From the NCBI GenBank assembly GCA_026416065.1, contig JAOAFW010000034.1, positions 1-13,521 on the forward strand: a stretch of 13,521 bases of DNA, given 5' to 3'. This document shows positions 1 to 6,059 of this stretch, piece after piece; positions within the stretch are counted from its first letter, which is position 1, and every line of letters starts with the position of its first letter. This DNA is from Fimbriimonadales bacterium (GTDB lineage: Bacteria > Armatimonadota > Fimbriimonadia > Fimbriimonadales > GBS-DC). Both the position numbers and the translations under genes were made by a program. The notes beneath the pieces are model-generated. The model had not been told where the DNA came from and ran no database searches. It saw nothing but the letters and a program-made list of their open reading frames with translations.

Positions 1-852
1 GCAGAGCCGAAACTCAACACGGGCGACGCGATTATCCAGTTCGGCGAGCGCAAAATCCGCAACTTGAGCGACCTACGCGCCGCAATCGAGGCGTACAAAG
101 AACAAGAGAACATCCCCATCGTGTTCCAGCGGCGCACCGAGACGCTGATTACGGTCATTCGCAACCGTCCGCCCTCGCCGCCTAACCCCAGCGCGGAACT
201 GCCCAAAGCATGGCTGGGCGTGCGCACACAGGTCATCACGCAACCCGTCGCGCAAGCGCTTGGCGACCCCAACCTGAAAGGCTTCCGCATCACGGAAGTG
301 TTGCCCTACACGGAAGCGAGTAAAGCAGGATTGGAGGTCGGCGACCTGATTATCGCGCTGAACGACGAACCGCTGGAAGCGTTCCGCACACAGGACGCCC
401 GTGACCTCGAACGGCGTATCGAGCGCATGGACATCGGCAGTGAGGCGAAACTGACCATCCTGCGCAACGGCGAGCGAAGAGAGGTGCGCGTGAAACTGGA
501 ACCCAGCCCCGCCGCCGCCGAAGCCGTGCAAAGCGTGCGCCAGAACGAACTCGACTTCGCCGTGCGCGACATCACCGCCTTAGACCGCATGCGCAACCGC
601 TGGCGCGAAAACCAGCAAGGCGTACTGGTGGTCGACGTGCCTAACGGCGGCTGGGCGCAACTCGGCGGACTGCGCAACGGCGACCTCATCTTGGCTGTCA
701 ACGAACAGCCTATCCAGAACACACAGGATTTCCAGCAGGTGATGCAGCAGGTGGTCAAGCAGCAGCCGCCCATCGTGATGCTGTTCGTGCTGCGCGACCG
801 AGAAACCTCGTTCGTGTTCATCGAACCTGACTGGAAGGAAATCACGCAATAG
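1..852 (+). CDS. Multi-PDZ, HtrA-like protein, 5' end missing
   Basis: The reading frame is open from base 1, so the true start lies left of the window; 283 C-terminal residues are visible. Three PDZ-type modules follow one another. The first is cut and runs from the window edge to about residue 55, with the carboxylate-loop-end motif LNTGDAIIQFGERKI. The second covers about 70-165 (AWLGVRTQVI, then ASKAGLEVGDLIIALNDEPL). The third covers about 180-280 (GVLVVDVPNGGWAQLGGLRNG, then DLILAVNEQPI). The pattern 'GL.xGDxI..xN..P' is the HtrA/DegP PDZ signature. A trypsin-like protease domain is expected upstream but cannot be seen, so whether the protein is an active protease is unknown. PDZ modules bind C termini of unfolded or substrate proteins, and HtrA proteins act in the envelope. 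The next gene begins 11 bp downstream and encodes a related trypsin-fold protein, so the two are probably co-transcribed. Confidence 0.85.
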   Translation, partial: AEPKLNTGDAIIQFGERKIRNLSDLRAAIEAYKEQENIPIVFQRRTETLITVIRNRPPSPPNPSAELPKAWLGVRTQVITQPVAQALGDPNLKGFRITEVLPYTEASKAGLEVGDLIIALNDEPLEAFRTQDARDLERRIERMDIGSEAKLTILRNGERREVRVKLEPSPAAAEAVQSVRQNELDFAVRDITALDRMRNRWRENQQGVLVVDVPNGGWAQLGGLRNGDLILAVNEQPIQNTQDFQQVMQQVVKQQPPIVMLFVLRDRETSFVFIEPDWKEITQ

Positions 853-863
853 GAGAAGAGACA

Positions 864-1667
864 ATGCGATTACTCTGGCTTTTCACGCTGTGTATGCCCC
901 TGATTGCCTGGACGCAGGCAACGCCCGACTCCAGCGCCGTCTACAAACAGGTGCTGGAAAAGATTCAGCCCAATATCGTCACGGTGCGCGTGGTCATCAA
1001 GGTCGAATTCAAGGCGGAGGACGAGAACCAAACCGAAGAGAGTAAGTTCACGCTGCAGGGGGCGGTGCTGACCAGCGACGGACTGGTGCTGGTATCGGGA
1101 GTGCTGCTCTCGTCCGAGAGCTTCAAGCAGCTTATCGGACTGGAAGACGATAACCAGGTGAATCTGACAATCTCGCCGCAGAGTTTCAAGGTCATCTTCG
1201 GCTCCGAGACCAAAGAGTACGAGGCGAAGCTGGTGGCGACCGATTCGCAGCTGGGCATCGCGTTCCTGAAGATTACGAATCTGGAGGGGCGCGCGATTAC
1301 GCCTATCAATTTCGTCAACGAAGAACTCACGATTGGCAAGGAGCTACTCACGGTCTCGCGTTTGCCTAAAGGCTTCGATTATGCGCCCTACTTTTCTACG
1401 GGACGCATCATCAGCGAGGTGAACAAGCCGCGTAAGGCATACCTGATGGAGGGCAACATCAGCGAGCTGGGGCTGCCCGTTTACAATACGAAGGGGGACG
1501 CAGTGGGCGTGCTGGTGGTGCTGCGACACGGGCTGAAAGACGAAGAGGCGGATTTCAGTTTCCGCGCGAACTTCGGCGAGGACGACAGCGCGGCGTTCCT
1601 GCTGCCGACCTCTGCCTTACGCCCGCTAATTGAGCAGGCGGTGCAGCGTGCTGCGAATGTGAAATGA
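864..1667 (+). CDS. Secreted trypsin-fold pseudoprotease, HtrA-like
   Basis: The ATG is preceded by AGGAG overlapping the stop of the upstream gene (851-855). The 267-residue product starts with a signal peptide (MRLLWLFTLCMPLIAWTQA, cleavage near residue 19). The rest aligns by eye with HtrA protease domains. 'LQGAVLTSDGLVLVSGVLL' (64-82) stands where HtrA has 'GSGVIIs.dGyIlTNNHVV'. 'DSQLGIAFLKI' (127-137) stands where HtrA has 'D..tDLAvLKI'. 'GNISELGLPVYNTKGDAVGV' (197-216) stands where HtrA has 'PGNSGGPLvN..GevIGi'. At all three sites the catalytic residue is missing: His is replaced in 'LVSGVL', Asp by Gly131 and Ser by Leu202. The fold landmarks remain, so this is probably a non-catalytic, chaperone-like or regulatory partner of the PDZ protein encoded just upstream. 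There is no PDZ domain of its own. Family assignment is good; function is inferred. Confidence 0.75.
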   Translation: MRLLWLFTLCMPLIAWTQATPDSSAVYKQVLEKIQPNIVTVRVVIKVEFKAEDENQTEESKFTLQGAVLTSDGLVLVSGVLLSSESFKQLIGLEDDNQVNLTISPQSFKVIFGSETKEYEAKLVATDSQLGIAFLKITNLEGRAITPINFVNEELTIGKELLTVSRLPKGFDYAPYFSTGRIISEVNKPRKAYLMEGNISELGLPVYNTKGDAVGVLVVLRHGLKDEEADFSFRANFGEDDSAAFLLPTSALRPLIEQAVQRAANVK

Positions 1668-2452
1668 GCAGGAAGCCCTCACCCCCCTCGCCCCCCTCTC
1701 CCACTGCGTGGGAGAGGGGGGGACCAGCCTCCCCCTCTCCCACGCAGTGGGAGAGGGGGCAGGGGGGTGAGGGCAACTCCAAACCCGCCCACCTTCTTGA
1801 CCTCGGTCTAATCCGCTACGAACCTGCGCTCGAACTACAGCGAAAACTCCACGCCCAGCGCGTGGCAGGTGAGATTCCCGATACGCTCCTGCTGCTGGAG
1901 CACATGCCCGTGATTACGCTGGGCAAGGCGTTCCACCCCGAACACCTGCGCTATGCCCGCGAATTCTACGCCCAGCAGGGCATCGAACTCTATCCTACCG
2001 ACCGCGGCGGCGATGTAACCTGCCACAATCCCGGACAGCTCGTCGGTTACCCTGTTTTCGATGTGTCGCAGCACGGGCGCGACCTGCATAAGTTCCTCCG
2101 GGATTTAGAGGAGACGCTAATCCGCGCCCTTGCCGACTTTGGCATCGAGGCGCATCGAGAGCCGGGCTTCACCGGCGCGTGGGTGGGCAACGCCAAAATC
2201 GCCGCTATCGGTATCAAGGTCACCCGGTGGGTCAGCATGCACGGCTTCGCGCTCAATGTGAACAACGACTTGCGTCTCTTTAATACGATTGTGCCGTGCG
2301 GAATCGCGGATCGCCCCGTGACCTCAATGGCACAGGTTCTGGGACGCGCGATTCCGATAGAAAGCGTGAAGCGAAGCGTCGTGAGCGCGTTTGAAGCGGT
2401 GTTTCAACTCCGATTCATTCCACTGAACACCCCTCGCTCTCCCGAGCATTGA
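1664..2452 (+). CDS. lipB: Octanoyltransferase LipB with repeat-derived N-terminal extension
   Basis: LipB transfers octanoyl from acyl-carrier protein to lipoyl domains of 2-oxoacid dehydrogenases and GcvH in the cytoplasm, the first step of lipoate synthesis. All family landmarks are visible: LLDLGLIRYEPALELQ, the substrate-loop motif RGGDVTCHNPGQLVGYP from Arg114, GNAKIAAIGIKV with catalytic Lys178, and VPCGIADRPVTSM with catalytic Cys212. The Lys-Cys spacing of 34 equals that of E. coli LipB (K135/C169). The start ATG overlaps the TGA of the previous gene (ATGA), suggesting translational coupling; no strong SD is seen. No other in-frame ATG, GTG or TTG occurs before about residue 80, so the start at 1664 seems forced. 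Residues about 5-37 (Pro/Ser-rich, with SPTAWERG and SPTQWERG) are encoded by a palindromic repeat and are not part of the normal LipB fold. Confidence 0.95.
   Translation: MSRKPSPPSPPSPTAWERGGPASPSPTQWERGQGGEGNSKPAHLLDLGLIRYEPALELQRKLHAQRVAGEIPDTLLLLEHMPVITLGKAFHPEHLRYAREFYAQQGIELYPTDRGGDVTCHNPGQLVGYPVFDVSQHGRDLHKFLRDLEETLIRALADFGIEAHREPGFTGAWVGNAKIAAIGIKVTRWVSMHGFALNVNNDLRLFNTIVPCGIADRPVTSMAQVLGRAIPIESVKRSVVSAFEAVFQLRFIPLNTPRSPEH
1676..1773. repeat. 98-bp palindromic repeat inside lipB
   Basis: Two arms (1676-1720 and 1731-1773) are near-perfect reverse complements, beginning with CCCTCACCCCCCT and ending with AGGGGGGTGAGGG. The spacer is 10 bp. Each arm is itself a hairpin: CCCCTCTCCCAC, a TGC loop, then GTGGGAGAGGGG in the left arm, and the mirror form with a GCA loop in the right arm. 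The layout is that of a REP- or MITE-like palindromic element with two stem-loops. It lies entirely within the lipB reading frame and contains no stop codon in that frame. No second copy occurs in this window, so mobility is inferred from form only. Confidence 0.8.
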
Positions 2453-2481
2453 TAATGTCGCTCGAGGTTTCCAGAGATAGG

Positions 2482-2542
2482 CGTCGGCGGGGACGCTGAC
2501 GCTACGCAAGGCGCATTCATAGCGTCGGCGTCCTCGCCGGCG
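2482..2542. repeat. 22-bp inverted repeat with G-U pairs after lipB
   Basis: The left arm (2482-2503, starting CGTCGGCGGGG) and the right arm (2521-2542, starting AGCGTCGGCG) form a 22-bp stem around a 17-nt loop. Three positions depart from perfect complementarity, and all three become G-U pairs if the + strand is transcribed. No T-tract follows, so it is not a typical intrinsic terminator. It lies 29 bp after the lipB stop and may act as a 3' end structure of that mRNA or be another repeat family. The rest of the 194-bp gap to the next gene holds only the weak promoter noted below. Confidence 0.6.
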
Positions 2543-2616
2543 ATTCATATCCCTGACCTTTACCGGTACAACGCTGCGCTAAAACGACAATCAGTGCAAC
2601 AGACGCTTTCCTCAGG

Positions 2617-2622
2617 TATACT
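2617..2622 (+). promoter_or_regulatory. Possible -10 box for the barrel-protein gene
   Basis: TATACT matches five of six bases of the sigma70-type -10 consensus and lies 25 bp before the ATG at 2647. The best -35 at 17-bp spacing (GTGCAA, 2594-2599) is poor. A transcript starting near 2629 would include the strong SD (GGAGGTG, 2634-2640). Confidence 0.35.
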
Positions 2623-2646
2623 CCCCCTCACACGGAGGTGCAACCT

Positions 2647-3303
2647 ATGAGAGTTTATGTGGTGTCTGGCTTATTCTTGACGGTGGCGGTTCTTTCGGCT
2701 CAAGTGGAACCGCGTGGCGAGAACCCAGCGATTCGTGTAAATACGCTCTACGGAACCACGGGACTGATTACTGTCCCCACTTCCACCGCCACTCGCGCCG
2801 AACGATTCCAGCTGGGTACGGCACTGGGAAAAAACATCCGTACCGTCTCGCTCAACTGGGGCATTTTCGAGAGCGTCGAGGTTGGGGGCGTGGTTGTCGA
2901 CCGCAACAACCAGAACAACAAGATCATCGCCACAGGCAAAGTGACCATCATTCCGCAGAACTTCGACTGGCTGGAGCTGGGATTTGGCACGATTGATCCC
3001 TTTGACGCCATCAACAATACCGTGTACGGCATGGCGAGTGTGAATGTGCGCGTGCCTTCGCAGGCGCCCGAGCAAGTTGTCGGCTTGCGCTTGCATCTGG
3101 GCTATGGCACAGGCATCTACCGCGATAAGGTTATCGGTGGCGGCGAGGTGTTTCTGAATAATCAGTTTTCTGTTGTTGGCGAATATAACGGCGTGGACTC
3201 GAACTTCGCGCTGCGCTACGTGTATGACGACAATCTGCGCGTTCAGCTCGGCACGCAAGCGAAGGTCATCTATTTCAGCACTACTTATGGGCTGAGTTTC
3301 TAA
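2647..3303 (+). CDS. Small outer-membrane beta-barrel protein, YjbH-like
   Basis: The start is ATG 2647 because GGAGGTG ends 6 bp before it; an in-frame GTG at 2638 lies within that SD. The 218-residue product begins with a signal peptide (MRVYVVSGLFLTVAVLSA, cleavage before Gln). After 'NTLYGTTGLITVPTSTATRA', which resembles the N-terminal 'GLI..PTA' motif of YjbH-type exopolysaccharide-related outer-membrane proteins, the chain is a run of alternating-hydrophobicity beta strands with polar turns. It ends in an aromatic residue (YGLSF), as outer-membrane barrels usually do. The length would allow about 10-12 strands. E. coli YjbH is much longer, so only a partial family resemblance is claimed. 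The neighbours, exported or envelope proteins, fit an envelope role. Substrate and function are unknown. Confidence 0.6.
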   Translation: MRVYVVSGLFLTVAVLSAQVEPRGENPAIRVNTLYGTTGLITVPTSTATRAERFQLGTALGKNIRTVSLNWGIFESVEVGGVVVDRNNQNNKIIATGKVTIIPQNFDWLELGFGTIDPFDAINNTVYGMASVNVRVPSQAPEQVVGLRLHLGYGTGIYRDKVIGGGEVFLNNQFSVVGEYNGVDSNFALRYVYDDNLRVQLGTQAKVIYFSTTYGLSF

Positions 3304-3331
3304 AAGCGCAGGATTCTCGAACGCGGAGTCG

Positions 3332-3377
3332 AAAAAGCCTCCTTGTGCGAAGTCGCATTTCCACAAGGAGGTTTTTT
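3332..3377 (+). terminator. Terminator-like hairpin containing the acylase SD
   Basis: Bases 3332-3347 (AAAAAGCCTCCTTGTG) pair with 3362-3377 (CACAAGGAGGTTTTTT), giving 16 bp with one G-U pair and a 14-nt loop. The loop can fold further (TGCG/CGCA). The 3' arm ends in six T residues, the form of an A-tract/U-tract intrinsic terminator for the barrel-protein gene. The same 3' arm carries AAGGAGG, the SD of the next gene, whose ATG directly follows the T-tract. Termination and translation start are thus physically linked. Pairing is certain from the sequence; activity is inferred. Confidence 0.7.
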
Positions 3378-5699
3378 ATGGCGATACGGACAGGACTGGC
3401 GCTTTTACTGAGCGTGTGTGTGATTTATGGAAGTCAAGCGCAACAGCCCCCTGTAGAACTGAATGTTCGAGGCGACACGGTACGCATCACCCGCGATAGT
3501 TACGGCGTACCTACGGTGCAGGCGACCACGCAGTACAGTTTGCTGTACGGGAACGGCTACGCGATTGCGCAGGACCGTTTGTGGCAGATGGAACTCTACC
3601 GTCGTCAGGCGCGCGGCGAGATGGCGGAAGTGATGGGTAATCGTGCCTTAGAGCAAGATAAAGCTGCCCGCACCGAGGGCTACACCGACGCTGAACTACA
3701 GGCGCAGATCGACCGCCTTCCCCCCGAACTCAAGGAAGCGTTAGACGCTTTCGCGGCGGGCGTGAACGCCTGGATACAGGAGGCGCAACGCACGGGTAAA
3801 CTGCCCAAGCAGTACGCGGAGAACGGCATCGAGCCGCGCCCTTGGCGCCCCACTGACACCGTCGCGATTGCTGTGATGATGCTGCGACGCTTCGGCGGGG
3901 TGATGTCGGCGGGCGACCTGCGCAACTACGCCTTCTACCAGCTACTTAAAGCCCGCAATAAAGACCTCGCGGCGACTTGGGTGAACGACCTGCTCTGGGT
4001 TCAAGACCCCACTTCGCCGACCACCGTGCCTTCTGAAGACGACAAACGCAAGGCGCATCGCCGCGATCCGCGCCAGACGCTGGAACAGATGCGTAAGCAT
4101 CTCGAGCTGCTGCCCGACATCGGGCTGGGCGTGCTGCTGCCCGCGCTGCGCATCGCGACGGGTGAGGCACAAATCGAGTTTGCCCGTGAACACGGGCTTT
4201 ATACGCAGTTCGGCAGCTACGCCATCTTGATTAGCCCACAAAAGTCGGCGACAGGCATGCCGATGCTGGTCGGCGCGCCGCAAATGGGGTTCAGCTTGCC
4301 TCACATCGCCGCTGAGATTCACCTCAACGGCGCGGGAATCAACGCGCGTGGCATGACCTTTCCCGGTACGCCCGGCGTGTTGATTGGAACCAACGAGAAC
4401 CTTGCATGGACTTTCACTTCAGGGATTGCGGATTTCGTGGATGCTTTTATTTTGAAGCTTGACCCGCAGAACCCGGAGCGCTACTGGTACAAGGGCACAT
4501 GGCGCGCCCTCGAGAAGCGCACGGAGACCATCCGTGTCAAGGGTGCAGACCCCGTGGAGCAGACTGTATACCGCAGCGTGTACGGTCCTGTGGTCGCGGT
4601 AGACGCCCGCAGTGCGGTTGCCGTGAGTATCCGCCTCAGCTACTGGAACAACGAACTGGAGGCGTTCAAGGCATACTACGGCTTTTTGACAGCGCGCACA
4701 GTGCAGGATTTCGAGCAGGCAGCGTCGCACATCCCGGCGTCGTTCAACGCCTTCTGCGCCACGCGCACGGGTGACATCGCCTACTTTTACTGTGGACGCC
4801 CGCCCATCCGTGCCGACGGCGTCGATCCCCGACTGCCCGTGATGGGCACCGGCGCATACGACTGGAAGGGGGGTATGTCGTTCTCGGAAATGCCGCGCGT
4901 GGTGAACCCCAAACAGGGCTACATCGCGAACTGGAACAATAAGCCCGCCGTGTGGTGGGAGAACGCCGACACGCCCGTGTGGGGCATGATTTTCCGAGTT
5001 TACCGACTGAACGACCTGATTCGCAGTAAGCCGCACCTGACCGTAGACGACCTCAAGGCGTACATCCGCGACATCGCTGAGTACGATGAGGACGCGGGGA
5101 AACTGTTGCCGATTATGTTGCGCACGGTGAAGCGCAACGAGAAGGCGTTCACCGACGAGATGCGCGCGGCGATACGCCTGCTGGAATCGTGGGACTGCCA
5201 CGAGAGCGAAGGTAGCGCGGCGAAAGTCCTCTGGGACGCCTGGCTGGACGCGACACGCAACCGCATGTTCGCGGACGACCTGGGCAACTTTTTCAATCCC
5301 GGTCTGTTCCGCCTCGCGATTCAGCCAAGCTATATCGGCTATGCGTTGCTGGGCAAGCAAGCCGCCGTGCCGCGCCAGTACGATTACTTCAACGGCAAGA
5401 AACCTGAAGAGGTGTTGACGATTGCACTGGCGGACGCACTGACGCAGCTGAAGCGCCAGTATGGCGGTGGGATGAACCTGTGGCGCTACAGCGCGCCGCG
5501 TATGGGCTGGGGCAACACGATGTCCGGCGCACCGTACACGGATAGGGGCTCGTACATCCAGATTATCCAGTTCGGCCAGCAGTTCTTCGGCGAGACCGTG
5601 TTGCCGCCCGGGCAGAGCGAGGATCCCAACTCACCGCACTATGCCGACCAGCGCGACCTCGCAGGCTGGTGGTTCTTCAAGCCGATGAAGCTGCGCTGA
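3378..5699 (+). CDS. Penicillin-acylase-family Ntn hydrolase (exported amidase)
   Basis: Members are made as a precursor, exported, and self-cleaved into alpha and beta chains; the new N-terminal Ser of beta attacks amide bonds (beta-lactam side chains, N-acyl homoserine lactones or other N-acyl amides). The start is ATG 3378, 6 bp after AGGAGG; an upstream GTG at 3345 lies in the hairpin and is rejected. The 773-residue product has a signal peptide (MAIRTGLALLLSVCVIYGSQA). The alpha chain shows 'ITRDSYGVPTVQA', 'YGNGYAIAQDRLWQMEL' and 'RRQARGEMAEVMG'. The predicted autocleavage site is Gly-Ser280 (FGSYAILISPQKSATG). The likely oxyanion Asn is N457 (SFNAFCATRTGDIAY), followed by 'DPRLPVMGTGAYDWKG' and 'GYIANWNNKP'. 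The C-terminal 'LPPGQSEDPNSPHYADQ' is typical. The usual GSNxW at the cleavage site is GSYAI here. Substrate cannot be told from sequence. Confidence 0.93.
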   Translation: MAIRTGLALLLSVCVIYGSQAQQPPVELNVRGDTVRITRDSYGVPTVQATTQYSLLYGNGYAIAQDRLWQMELYRRQARGEMAEVMGNRALEQDKAARTEGYTDAELQAQIDRLPPELKEALDAFAAGVNAWIQEAQRTGKLPKQYAENGIEPRPWRPTDTVAIAVMMLRRFGGVMSAGDLRNYAFYQLLKARNKDLAATWVNDLLWVQDPTSPTTVPSEDDKRKAHRRDPRQTLEQMRKHLELLPDIGLGVLLPALRIATGEAQIEFAREHGLYTQFGSYAILISPQKSATGMPMLVGAPQMGFSLPHIAAEIHLNGAGINARGMTFPGTPGVLIGTNENLAWTFTSGIADFVDAFILKLDPQNPERYWYKGTWRALEKRTETIRVKGADPVEQTVYRSVYGPVVAVDARSAVAVSIRLSYWNNELEAFKAYYGFLTARTVQDFEQAASHIPASFNAFCATRTGDIAYFYCGRPPIRADGVDPRLPVMGTGAYDWKGGMSFSEMPRVVNPKQGYIANWNNKPAVWWENADTPVWGMIFRVYRLNDLIRSKPHLTVDDLKAYIRDIAEYDEDAGKLLPIMLRTVKRNEKAFTDEMRAAIRLLESWDCHESEGSAAKVLWDAWLDATRNRMFADDLGNFFNPGLFRLAIQPSYIGYALLGKQAAVPRQYDYFNGKKPEEVLTIALADALTQLKRQYGGGMNLWRYSAPRMGWGNTMSGAPYTDRGSYIQIIQFGQQFFGETVLPPGQSEDPNSPHYADQRDLAGWWFFKPMKLR

Positions 5700-5724
5700 G
5701 CCTCCCCCCAGTAGACCATAGACG

Positions 5725-5830
5725 CCTCACCTCAGAGGCTGCTTGAGGACGCGAAGTGAGTAGGGCGAGTTGGTGGAGCCGACACCGCCAGAGACCATCG
5801 AGAGTTCTCAAGCAGTCTCTGAGGGTGGGG
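5725..5830 (+). ncRNA. Candidate structured RNA: 106-nt long hairpin
   Basis: Bases 5731-5750 (CTCAGAGGCTGCTTGAGGAC) pair with 5804-5823 (GTTCTCAAGCAGTCTCTGAG) over 20 bp. Both non-Watson-Crick positions are G-U if read on the + strand. The stem continues outward (5725-5730 with 5824 and 5826-5830, one bulged G). The 53-nt interior has its own small hairpin (GGTG 5772-5775 with CACC 5783-5786, flanked by GGC/GCC). No open reading frame of note covers it. I do not recognise a known riboswitch or housekeeping RNA. It may be a small RNA, a 3' end structure of the acylase mRNA or a MITE-like repeat. Strand is assigned only from the G-U positions. Confidence 0.35.
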
Positions 5831-6048
5831 GACAGTTCTGGGTTCCTGACGCTGAACAGGGATTGGCGATGTGGCTATGGAGACTGAAATAGTTCGTCAT
5901 TCTGTTGGGCTGGTATCTGACCACGCTATTTATCAGTTCGTTTACGGGATTGCTCCGGGCGCGGTAGGGGCGCCCTGTTGACAGATGCATGGAGGAGACG
6001 CTTTCGGATGCCTCCTTTGGAGCGCGAAACTATCTCCAGTTCATTTCG
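5831..6048. other. Non-coding gap before lnt
   Basis: No convincing gene is seen in these 218 bases. They contain a 6-bp GC hairpin (GGGCGC 5957-5962 with GCGCCC 5970-5975) and an isolated TTGACA (5978-5983) with no -10 box at the right distance. GGAGG (5991-5995) and CCTCC (6011-6015) could pair. Confidence 0.5.
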
Positions 6049-6054
6049 TATAAT
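6049..6054 (+). promoter_or_regulatory. Consensus -10 box giving a probable leaderless lnt mRNA
   Basis: TATAAT is followed by five bases and then the ATG of lnt at 6060. Transcription normally begins 6-8 bases after the end of the -10 box, so the transcript would begin at or next to the A of the ATG. There is no SD in the preceding 20 bases. No good -35 is present at 16-18 bp spacing. This is the arrangement known for leaderless genes with a TAnnnT box just before the start codon. Confidence 0.6.
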
Positions 6055-6059
6055 TTTGC

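Noticed and set aside
1676..1773. CRISPR array
   Set aside because: There are only two inverted, not direct, copies with a 10-bp spacer.
1555..1782. Minus-strand 75-residue frame rich in SHAVGEGG-type peptide
   Set aside because: It is the antisense reading of the palindromic repeat and of the end of the trypsin-fold gene, with no start signal or family resemblance.
3345..3377. Upstream GTG start for the acylase
   Set aside because: It lies in the hairpin, has no SD, and would place charged residues before an otherwise clean signal peptide starting at the ATG at 3378.
4419..5360. Long minus-strand frame (313 residues) under the acylase
   Set aside because: It is a shadow of the strongly conserved acylase; its composition (Arg/Val/His-rich) and lack of motifs fit antisense codon bias.
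5978..6006. TTGACA as -35 of an lnt promoter
   Set aside because: No -10 box lies 16-18 bp downstream; the real TATAAT is 65 bp further on.
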